Shown here piece after piece: positions 8,281 through 16,400 of a stretch of DNA of 64,000 bases (within the stretch, counting starts at the first letter, position 1; every line of letters starts with the position of its first letter). Below the pieces are notes generated by a model. The model was not told the DNA's origin. It saw nothing but the letters and a program-made list of their open reading frames with translations, and searched no databases. The position numbers and the translations under genes were made by a program. This DNA is from Gemmatimonadaceae bacterium (GTDB taxonomy: Bacteria > Latescibacterota > UBA2968 > UBA8231). The stretch covers positions 1 to 64,000 of the forward strand of contig JAPOZM010000068.1 of assembly GCA_026706075.1 (NCBI GenBank), given 5' to 3'.

Positions 8281-11200
8281 ATGAAGCCGAGAGGAACGAC
8301 ACCCTTCGCCCACACCGGCGCCCGCCAGTACACCCTCCAGGATGGGCTGGCCGGGATGCTGGTCGAGGACATCTACCAGGACAGACGGGGCCTGCTCTGG
8401 ATCGCCACGGCCGACGGCGGGGTGAGCCGGTTCGACGGGGAGACCTTCGAGAGCTTCCAGTTGTCGGACGGTCTTCCCCATCTCACCGTGATGACCATCG
8501 CCGAGGACGCGGAGGGGCGGCTGTGGTTCGGTACCCTCGGCGGGGGACTGGCCGCCTTCGACGGACGCGGATTCCAGGTGTACACGACCGAGCACGGCCT
8601 GCCGTCCGACGAGATCCTGGTCCTGCAGCCGCAGGCCGATGGGTCCATGGGCGTCCTCACCGGCGCCGGCATCTGCCGGTTCGCCGACGGGGAGTGCGTG
8701 GACTGCACGACGGAGACCGGGGGCCGCCCCATCGGGCGGGTGCACGACATGGTTACGGACTCGACGGGCACGACCTGGCTGGCGACACGAGACCGGGGGA
8801 TCATCAGTCTGGATGGCCGCTGCCTGAGTCCGGTCTTCGACAAGGGCGGGGTCCACCACTGGGCCTGGAAGCTCGCCCTGGACAGCTCCGGCCACCTGTG
8901 GATCGCTTCCCGCCACGGAAAGGAGGGGGCCCTCGTAGGCCGCTACGATCCGCGGAGCCAACATCTCGACTGGATCGAAGTGAGCGCCCCCCTCGAGGTG
9001 GCGCAGATCGTGACTCCAGGGATCCGGCATGTTCGCCTGGACGACAAGGGCTGGCTGTGGATAGCCCGGCGGGGGGTGCTGGTGTACGACGGCCAGGAGT
9101 GGCATCCCTTCTCCGCCCGCTTTGCCGACGCCGACTTTCAGAATACCCGCCTGACCTACGAGGACCGCGAAGGGAACATCTGGGTCGGGTCCTACGGCGG
9201 CGGGCTCGTCTTCTGCCACCTGGACCGTGTCCGGCGATACACGCAGGCCGACGGCCTGCCCCATCACAGGGTCAGATCCCTGGCCGAAGACCAGGCCGGG
9301 AGGATCTGGATCGGCACCGGAAGGGGGGTGGCCTGCCTGCAAGGGGAAGAGATCCGATCCATGAGCACGCGTCGCGCGATCTCTGCACTGGCGGTAGATC
9401 GACAAGGGGTGCTCTGGGCAGGGGACTGGGGAGGCAAGGTCTACAAGGGGGGAGGTACAGATCTCCAGGAGATCGCGGTGCTCGCCGAGGGCGCCGAGGA
9501 CAGGATCGTGGGTCTGAGCGTGGACCCGACAGGGCGACTGTGGGTCGGCACCTCCCATGGGCGCCTCGGCTACATCGAACAGGACCGTTTCGTGCCGCTG
9601 CTGTCCCTTGAGTGCCGGGCCATGATGCAGGGCAGCGATGGCGCCCTCTGGATCGGCACAGCCGGCGGAAGTCCGGCCTTGCACTACATGGACCGGGCTC
9701 ATCGTCTCCATGCGTGCGATCCGGGCGGGCTGGAGGGGGTCTCGACCGTGGGATCCGTCTGTGAGCACGAGGGTTTGCTCTGGGCCGGGACAGTCGGTGG
9801 GCTCTGCTCGGTTGACCTGCAGTCCAGGAAGGTGCGCAGGTTCACCACGGAACAGGGGCTTCCGGCCAATAGCATCCTGTCCCTGGGGACCGACCGCCAG
9901 GGGCGGCTGTGGATCGGAACCAGGGGCGGAGTGGCCCTCAAGCACCATGGAGGGGCCTTCCACAGCCTTCACCTGGGTGAGTCCACGCTGGAGAGAGAGG
10001 TCAATGCCGTTCTGTCCGACAGCCAGGGACGGCTGTGGTTCGGTACCGGTTGTGGCCTGACGATGTACCGGCCCCCCCCTGTTCCCCCGGGTATCGTGAT
10101 ACGCCAGTCCGTCGAGGGGCGTCTTCTGGAGGCGCCGGAGGCGGTCTCCTTCCCCGGGGACGCGGCCGAGATCGAGATTCACTTCCAGGGCATCCGATTC
10201 GGGATCGACCGGGGGCCGATGCTCTACAGCCACCGTCTGGCGGGCCACGGTCCGGAGGGAGAGTGGAGTGAGTTCACGCCCGCCGGCAGGGCGTCGTACC
10301 ACGATCTGCCAGTCGGCGAATATCGCTTCGAGGTTCGGACCTGCGACCCGGAAGGGATGGCGTCGGAAGCGGCCCAGCTGCAGGTCCGGGTGGTGCCAGG
10401 CACCGACAACGAAACCCACCGGGGGCCCGATCCTGAGCGGCAGTTTCCGGCTGACAGGGTGTCCGACCACAGCCCGACCATCGCCGGGATCCTGTCGCAG
10501 CTACGGCGGGTGGCCGAGGCCGACATGACCGTGCTGTTGAGGGGGGAGACAGGTACGGGCAAGGGTCTGGTGGCCCGCGAGATCCATGAGCTGAGCCCGC
10601 GCCGCAGACAGGCCCTTGTCCACGTAAACTGCGGTTCCCTGACCTCGGCGTTGGTGGAGAGCGAGTTGTTCGGACATGAGCAGGGGGCCTTCACGGGCGC
10701 GGTGAGGCGGAAGATCGGCCTCTTCGAGCAAGCCCATGGGGGGACCTTGTTCCTCGACGAGATCGGGGACCTGCCGTCCGCGGGGCAGCAGGCCTTGCTC
10801 CACATTCTGGAGGATGGGCTGCTGAGACGGGTCGGGGGAACGAAGTCCGTCGCGGTGGACGTTCGGGTGATCGCAGCGACCAATCGAGATCTGGAAAAGA
10901 TGGTCCGGGAGGAGACCTTCCGGTCGGACCTGTACTACCGCCTGGGAGCGTTCCCGGTGGTGGTGCCGCCGTTGCGGGACCGCCGCGAGGAAATCCCGGC
11001 CCTGGCGGCGCACTTCGCAGCCGAGTACGCCCGGCAGGTGTCGAGCCCCCTGCCGACTCTGAGCGAGGAGGCCCTGGGGTACTTGCAGCAACGCTCCTGG
11101 CCGGGGAACGTGCGCCAGCTGGAGCATCTGATGCGGCGGGCGGTGATGCTCTGCGAGGGCGAGACCATGGAGGTCACCCATGTGTCCCTGACGGCCGAGG

Positions 11201-11403
11201 AGGAGAAGGGGGAGCCTCAGCGGGCCGAGAAGGAGCAGATCATGGAGGCCCTCGAAGCGACCAAGGGAAGGATCTACGGGGAGCATGGCGCAGCCAGGCT
11301 GCTGGGGATGAACCCGGAGCGGCTCCGGTCCCGAATGCGCTCACACGGACTGGTACGGGCGAAGAAGCCCTCGAAGCCCCGCGAGGGAGGAGACCCCGTA
11401 TGA
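8281..11403 (+). CDS. Reg_prop propeller sensor fused to sigma-54 AAA+ activator and HTH
   Basis: A 1040-residue regulator. I choose ATG 8281; a GTG at 8194 would add 29 low-complexity residues. Residues about 10-610 are roughly fourteen Reg_prop blades (pattern DxxGxLWIGT), enough for two 7-bladed propellers, followed by a Y_Y_Y-like domain (about 610-710). Then comes an AAA+ domain with Walker A GETGTGKG (755-762), the sigma-54 contact loop GAFTGA (802-807) and Walker B LFLDE (D826, E827), and a Fis-type helix-turn-helix at the C-terminus (about 1000-1030). GAFTGA means it should open sigma-54 promoters. No signal peptide or membrane span is seen, unlike Bacteroides hybrid two-component sensors that use the same propeller outside the cell. 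CCGTAT dyads and a -24/-12 promoter follow directly. Confidence 0.92.
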   Translation: MKPRGTTPFAHTGARQYTLQDGLAGMLVEDIYQDRRGLLWIATADGGVSRFDGETFESFQLSDGLPHLTVMTIAEDAEGRLWFGTLGGGLAAFDGRGFQVYTTEHGLPSDEILVLQPQADGSMGVLTGAGICRFADGECVDCTTETGGRPIGRVHDMVTDSTGTTWLATRDRGIISLDGRCLSPVFDKGGVHHWAWKLALDSSGHLWIASRHGKEGALVGRYDPRSQHLDWIEVSAPLEVAQIVTPGIRHVRLDDKGWLWIARRGVLVYDGQEWHPFSARFADADFQNTRLTYEDREGNIWVGSYGGGLVFCHLDRVRRYTQADGLPHHRVRSLAEDQAGRIWIGTGRGVACLQGEEIRSMSTRRAISALAVDRQGVLWAGDWGGKVYKGGGTDLQEIAVLAEGAEDRIVGLSVDPTGRLWVGTSHGRLGYIEQDRFVPLLSLECRAMMQGSDGALWIGTAGGSPALHYMDRAHRLHACDPGGLEGVSTVGSVCEHEGLLWAGTVGGLCSVDLQSRKVRRFTTEQGLPANSILSLGTDRQGRLWIGTRGGVALKHHGGAFHSLHLGESTLEREVNAVLSDSQGRLWFGTGCGLTMYRPPPVPPGIVIRQSVEGRLLEAPEAVSFPGDAAEIEIHFQGIRFGIDRGPMLYSHRLAGHGPEGEWSEFTPAGRASYHDLPVGEYRFEVRTCDPEGMASEAAQLQVRVVPGTDNETHRGPDPERQFPADRVSDHSPTIAGILSQLRRVAEADMTVLLRGETGTGKGLVAREIHELSPRRRQALVHVNCGSLTSALVESELFGHEQGAFTGAVRRKIGLFEQAHGGTLFLDEIGDLPSAGQQALLHILEDGLLRRVGGTKSVAVDVRVIAATNRDLEKMVREETFRSDLYYRLGAFPVVVPPLRDRREEIPALAAHFAAEYARQVSSPLPTLSEEALGYLQQRSWPGNVRQLEHLMRRAVMLCEGETMEVTHVSLTAEEEKGEPQRAEKEQIMEALEATKGRIYGEHGAARLLGMNPERLRSRMRSHGLVRAKKPSKPREGGDPV

Positions 11404-11412
11404 TTCATACGG
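11396..11412. promoter_or_regulatory. CCGTATGA-T-TCATACGG perfect dyad, candidate activator-binding site
   Basis: Eight-base arms around a single T, overlapping the stop codon of the sigma-54 activator gene. It is centred about 180 bases before the predicted start point of the -24/-12 promoter at 11557, a normal distance for an enhancer site of a sigma-54 activator. It shares the CCGTAT half-site with 7964-7977. Confidence 0.6.
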
Positions 11413-11417
11413 AATCT

Positions 11418-11430
11418 CCGTATGAATACA
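11418..11430. promoter_or_regulatory. CCGTAT-GA-ATACA imperfect dyad, second candidate activator site
   Basis: CCGTATGAATACA follows the perfect dyad with centre-to-centre spacing of about 20 bases, close to two helical turns, as is common for paired enhancer sites. The right arm is degenerate (ATACA rather than ATACGG). Confidence 0.5.
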
Positions 11431-11509
11431 GGCACGGAGGGGTCGGGAGAGGTCCATTGGAATAGTCCCAAGGCTGATCGCAGTTCCTCTTAACTACCGC
11501 TCTATCAAT

Positions 11510-11539
11510 CCTTTAGGGGCCCCCCTGGAGGGTTTTTTT
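11510..11539 (+). terminator. Intrinsic terminator after the sigma-54 activator gene
   Basis: CCTTTAGGG pairs with CCCTGGAGG (two G-U pairs) around a short C-rich loop, followed by seven T residues at 11533-11539. It should end transcription of the activator and insulate the following -24/-12 promoter from read-through. Confidence 0.75.
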
Positions 11540-11556
11540 GTGCCCGGTGGCGGCTC

Positions 11557-11571
11557 TGGCACGAATTGTGC
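11557..11571 (+). promoter_or_regulatory. Sigma-54 (-24/-12) promoter
   Basis: TGGCACGAATTGTGC matches the TGGCACG-N4-TTGC consensus at all but one base, with the essential GG and GC correctly spaced. The start point would be near 11583, giving a leader of about 50 bases before the lipoprotein gene. It lies just downstream of a sigma-54 activator gene, its candidate binding dyads and a terminator. Caution: the site is itself an inverted repeat (GGCAC/GTGCC), so it could instead be an operator. Confidence 0.65.
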
Positions 11572-11629
11572 CCTCAAGGCAGCAGATCCAGAACGCAACA
11601 ATGTCCGCTAGTGAGAAACCGGGGGAGAA

Positions 11630-12073
11630 ATGCGATCAATGAGGATTCTGACAGTCGTCCTGCTGGGCCTTGTGGCATGTGGTGGAGAGGAGCCCGCCGG
11701 CAGTGAGTTGTCCGCCTCTGAGAAGGCCCTCCTGGGTACCTGGGAGATCGTCAACGACTCAGGAATCGAGGGCACCGTGCGCCTCACCTTTCGAGCGGAT
11801 GGAACCTTCGAGCTGTTCATCGAAGGTTTCGGCCTTTCCGCCTTGACAAGCGGCACCTATGAAGTCGACGGCGACCGCCTTCGGTTGGACGCAAGGAAGA
11901 ACACCTTGGTGGACGAGGACGGCGATGAGATGGAAGTCACGTCGGAAGAGCTTGTCGAGGGCGACCTGAGCGGCACCTACGAGATTGAGGGTGACACTCT
12001 GTATATCACTTTCACGGAGGTGGGCGAGGACGGGAAGGAGGCCCAGGTGACCGCGGAGTACCGCCGCGCCTGA
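11630..12073 (+). CDS. Small exported lipoprotein, lipocalin-like
   Basis: 147 residues from ATG 11630, or 144 from the in-frame ATG at 11639, which is better spaced from the GGGGGAG ribosome-binding sequence. The leader MRILTVVLLGLVAC has a clear lipobox with Cys as the acylation site. After a short Glu/Ser linker, the mature part has alternating hydrophobic strands and the pattern LLGTWEIV...LTFRADGTFEL...SGTYEVDGDRLRL, typical of small beta-barrel 'lipocalin-like' lipoproteins. Ligand unknown. It is the first gene after the predicted sigma-54 promoter and therefore the best candidate target of the neighbouring activator. Confidence 0.75.
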   Translation: MRSMRILTVVLLGLVACGGEEPAGSELSASEKALLGTWEIVNDSGIEGTVRLTFRADGTFELFIEGFGLSALTSGTYEVDGDRLRLDARKNTLVDEDGDEMEVTSEELVEGDLSGTYEIEGDTLYITFTEVGEDGKEAQVTAEYRRA

Positions 12074-12074
12074 T

Positions 12075-12101
12075 GCCGCCGAACCTGGATCCTCCGGCGG
12101 C
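12075..12101 (+). promoter_or_regulatory. Hairpin between lipoprotein and WD40 genes
   Basis: GCCGCCG pairs with CGGCGGC around a 13-base loop, immediately after the stop codon of the lipoprotein gene. No T-run follows, so it is more likely a partial terminator, processing site or RNA-stabilising structure than a full intrinsic terminator. Confidence 0.4.
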
Positions 12102-12196
12102 TTGAGGGCCCCGGTCCGTGCAGCTGGAGAGGCAGTCACCGAATCCGGGTATCACGACCGGGACCCTACCCCTCTAAGCGAGAGGAGACACCCCCG

Positions 12197-13462
12197 ATGA
12201 AGGGGAACCCCCAGCGGACCCTGACCCTCGTGTTGGCCCTGGTCCTGCCCATGGCGGACAGCGATGCCCAGGAAATCCTTGAAGGACACACCACCTGGAT
12301 CAATGCCGTAGCGTTCTCCCCGGACGGAAGGTTGCTCGCTTCCGCGTCGGACGATGGAACGGTCAAGCTATGGGAGGCGGCCACGGGCACCCTGGTCGCC
12401 ACACTTGAGCATTCGGGGGGGCGGGTCCGCACGGTGGCCTTCTCGCCGGGGGGGAAACTCCTGGCGTCCGCGGCCGGTGCTTCCGTCGATCTCTGGGACG
12501 TGGAGACGCACGAGAGTGTCGCCATCCTTGAAGGGCAAGGGCACTCGAGTTGGATCGAGGCGGTATCCTTCTCTCCGGACGGGACCCTGGCTTCCGGGTC
12601 CTGGGACGAAGAGATCAAGCTGTGGGACGTGGCAACAGGGACGAATGTCGCCACTCTCGAGGGTACTGACACTCTGCTCTCGCTGGCCTTCTCGACGGAT
12701 GGAGGGTGGCTCGCCTCCGGGTACGACGGAGGGATCGTCAAGTTGTGGGATGCGGTCACCCATGAGAATCTCGCCACTCTCGAGGGACATGCCGATGATG
12801 TCAACTCGGTAGCCTTCTCATCCGATGGAACGCTGGCCTCCGGATCCGATGATGAGACGGTCAAGCTGTGGGACGTGGAGAAGAAGGAGGTGGCCGCTAC
12901 CCTTGGAAGCCCGGACGAGGATGTCGTCGCGGCGGTCTCGTTCTCGCCTGATGGGACGCTGCTGGCATCGGCCGGCCCCCGTATCACGCTCTGGGACGTC
13001 GGGACACGGACAGTCGCCGATGTCCTGGTGGGCGGCTACAATGTCACCTGCATGGGATTCTCCCCCGATGGCAGGCTCCTGGCTTCCGGTGATGGTGGTG
13101 GTATGGTCACGCTGTGGGATGTGTCCAGGTGGGCGACTCCCGTGGTGACCACGGACATCTCCGCAGGGCGGGCCGAACTGCCGGCTGCACCTCACCTGCA
13201 CCAGAACTACCCCAATCCGTTCAACAGCCAGACCCGCATCGCGTACTCGCTTGTCTCCCCGGGGACGGCGCGCCTGGAGGTGTTCGCCCTGACCGGCCAG
13301 CGGCTGGCCGTCCTGCGGCAAGGGCCGCTCAAGGCGGGCCTCCATCGCGCCCATTGGGATGGCCGGGACCACGCAGGCCGCCCCCTTGCCAGCGGCGTCT
13401 ACCTGTACCGGCTGGTGACAAGGGACGCAGTGTTGACGCGCAAGCTGACCCTGGTGAGATGA
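12197..13462 (+). CDS. Secreted single-propeller WD40 protein with FlgD-like sorting tail
   Basis: 421 residues; ATG 12197 is preceded by AGAGGAG. A signal peptide (ending near SDAQ, residue 25) is followed by exactly seven WD40 blades (pattern VAFSPDG...LASGS...VKLWD, about 27-325), enough for one closed propeller. A C-terminal module then follows: [21 protein letters not shown], and a [10 protein letters not shown]...LTLVR end. That tail resembles type IX-secretion / FlgD Ig-like sorting domains, so the protein is probably surface-attached or released. The stop codon overlaps the ATG of the next gene (ATGA), so the two are translationally coupled. It looks like a propeller-only version of the downstream giant, without protease, Ig or calcium modules. 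Confidence 0.88.
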   Translation: MKGNPQRTLTLVLALVLPMADSDAQEILEGHTTWINAVAFSPDGRLLASASDDGTVKLWEAATGTLVATLEHSGGRVRTVAFSPGGKLLASAAGASVDLWDVETHESVAILEGQGHSSWIEAVSFSPDGTLASGSWDEEIKLWDVATGTNVATLEGTDTLLSLAFSTDGGWLASGYDGGIVKLWDAVTHENLATLEGHADDVNSVAFSSDGTLASGSDDETVKLWDVEKKEVAATLGSPDEDVVAAVSFSPDGTLLASAGPRITLWDVGTRTVADVLVGGYNVTCMGFSPDGRLLASGDGGGMVTLWDVSRWATPVVTTDISAGRAELPAAPHLHQNYPNPFNSQTRIAYSLVSPGTARLEVFALTGQRLAVLRQGPLKAGLHRAHWDGRDHAGRPLASGVYLYRLVTRDAVLTRKLTLVR

Positions 13463-16400
13463 GGTCAGCCAGGGCGTCGTTCCGCTCTGCCCTCCTCCTG
13501 TCCGTGCCCGGGCTTCTGCTCGGCCAGCCGGCGTCGCTGCACGGTGCGGTGCCGCTGGAGGACAGCGGGCATGTCTGCGTGATCTACGACTACGAGCAGT
13601 TGACGAGCGATCCCCTCGGGCCGGCTGGCAAGCGGCTGGCGGATCTCGACGTGGGCGACCCCCGCACGGTGAGGATGATCTACTTCCTGCCCAATGACCG
13701 CCCCTTTCGTCAGGACGTGGTCGATTCGATGAGAGTCAGGATTCGCGAGGCCCGGACCTTCTATTCCGAGCAGATGGGGGCCCGCGGGTACGGTAACACA
13801 ACATTCCGCATCGAAACCGATGCGCAAGGTGGGCCGCAGGTGCATCGAGTCGACGGGCAGCATCCCGACAGCCACTACCTCGACGATACGCATGTCGTGT
13901 TCAAGGAGATCGGCCAGGTGTTCGATCTCGAGGAGAACATCTACCTCGTATACGTGGACAACAGCATAGAGGCCATCGGGACTGGCGGTGGCCCGCTGGC
14001 GAGGGGGACCGGGGCGAGATTCAACAAGAAGAGAGGCTGGGCGTTGATTGCCGGCAGCGAAGCCCTGGTCCCTGGCGTTGAGGGCTACGGACTGGCAGCG
14101 CACGAACTGGGCCATGCCTTCGGGCTCGTGCATGATTTCCGGGATGGCAGCTACATCATGTCCTACGGTGCCGGACTCCAGGACTCTACCTCCATCGACT
14201 TCGCCCCGGCTTGGTCCCGGTTCTCGGGGTGTTCCGCCGAGTTCCTGGCTAGGCATCCCTATTTCAATACCGACAGCTCCCTCGGGAGCGACAGGGCGCA
14301 GTTGCCCACCGTCGAGCTCAACTCGCCTCCTGCCTATCCCGCCGGGTCGGGGAGCGTCTCCATGCGACTCGCAATCGGGGCTCCGCAAGGGCTTGTGCAG
14401 GCGATCCTGCTGGCTCCCACGCGGAGCCTGGGTTCCTTGGAAATCGTGGATTGTCGCGGGCTGTCGGGCGGGACCGAGGCGGTCGTGGAATTCGAGTATG
14501 ACGGCGCCATTCCATCCTCTCCTTCTTCACATCTGTCCGATCCGGTGGCCCATCCCGTCCGCGTCCAGATCGTCGATTCGGAGGGGGATGTGGCCGGGGC
14601 CTCTTTCTCGCTCGCGGAGGTCTCTGCCCACCAGTTTGCCAGCCTCGCCGGCCATGCGGGCGAAGTCACCACGGTGTCGTTCTCCCCCGACGGGGCCACG
14701 CTCGTTTCCGGGGCGCGGGATGGAATCATGCTGTGGGACGTGGAGAGCCGGGGATTGATCGCCACGCTCCATGGCGATGCGGTCAGTTCCGCCTCCTACT
14801 CCCCCGACGGGGCCATCCTGGCTTCCGGGGCGCGGGATGGGAGGATCACCCTGTGGGACGTGGGGACCCGGCAGCAGATCGTCTCCCTGGAAGGCCATAC
14901 CGACAGGGTCGGTTCCGTCTCCTTCTCCCCCGATGGCGCCATCCTGGCTTCGGGGTCGCGGGATGGGAGGATCATTCTGTGGAACGTGGAGAGCCGGGAA
15001 CAGATCAACCCTCTTTCAGGGCACTCGGATGAAGTCGCCTCGGTGTCGTTTTCTCCCGATGGCGCCACCCTCGCTTCCGGGTCGATGGATCGCACGGTCA
15101 TGCTGTGGGACGTGGCGGCCCGGGAACGGATCGCCACCTTGGAAGGGCACGCATCCGGGGTCACTTCCGTGTCATTCTCTCCCGATGGCGCCAACCTCGC
15201 TTCCGGGTCCCTCGATCCATGGGACCGCACGATCATCCTGTGGGATGTCCAGTCTCGGGAGCAGATCACCACTCTGGAAGAGCATGCCTTCGGGGTCAGT
15301 TCGGTCTCCTTCGCTTCGCCGGGCGGGGGCGCGCTGGCTTCGGGATACCGGGACGGCACGGTGATCCTGTGGGATCTGTTGACAGCGGAAGAGGTCGCCG
15401 CCTTCGGGCTTCCAGGTGAGGTCCTTTCGGTCTCCTTCTCCCCCGGCGGGTCCCGGCTGGCAGCCGGGGGCCGGGACGGCTCCGTCCTGCTGTGGGACAC
15501 GTCCGAGTGGACGCGCCGCCGTCCTTTCGCAGTGGAGATCCTCTCCGGCGACGGCCAGCAGGGGGCGCCCGGGGCGGCCCTGGCCCACCCCCTGGTGGTG
15601 GAAGTGCGGGATCAGTACGGCGATCCCCTGCCCGACGCGGCGGTCACGTTCACCGTCACCGCCGGAGACGGAACGCTCAGCGGCCGGTTCACTGTCGAGC
15701 AGGCCACCACCGATGCCGACGGCAGGGCCCGGCTGATCCTCACGCTGGGCCCGAATGAGGGCCCGAACGCCGTCGGGGTCTCCATCCGCGGCCTCGAGTT
15801 GGCGGAGTTCATCGCCGAGGGGATCGGCACCGCGGTGATCGGTATGGAAGGAGACTACCGGACCTGGCACCTCCCCCGGGGAGTGACGGCGCGTCTGGGC
15901 AAGGGGCGGCTGGCGTGGGGGGACCGGGCGGTGGCCCATTCGGCTGACGGCCGTTTCCTGGCCGTGGCCACCGCCATCGGCGTGTGGCTGTACGACGCAG
16001 CCACGTCCCGGCCCCTGAGGCTGCTGCCGAGTGATGATGTCGTCTACTCGGTGGCGTTCTCCCTCGACGGCGCTCTGGCTGCCGGGACAGTGGGTGGGCA
16101 GATCCAGCTGTGGGAGGTGGAAACAGGAGCGCGGACGGACATGCTCGAACATTCGGAGTGGGGCCAAGTCACGGGGTTGGTCTTCTCCCCGGATGGGAAT
16201 TCCCTGGTCTCCGGGGCAACGGATCATGTCATCAAGCTCTGGGACTGGGAGGCCAGGCGCCAGATCGGTACCTGGGAGGTGGAGGGCAGTACCAGCGGTC
16301 TCTTTCCGGTGGCCATTTCGCCGGATGGGACCCGGCTGGCCGCGGGATTTGACGACAGCACGGTCCGGCTGTGGCACGTGGAGACCCAGAAGGAGATCGC

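Noticed and set aside
7885..10470. Minus-strand frame opposite the Reg_prop regulator
   Set aside because: Shadow of a strongly supported plus-strand gene; no start signals or recognisable domain.
13114..13458. Upstream extension of the second protease-propeller gene
   Set aside because: It overlaps the end of the preceding WD40 gene in another frame; ATG 13459 gives a signal peptide and ATGA coupling.
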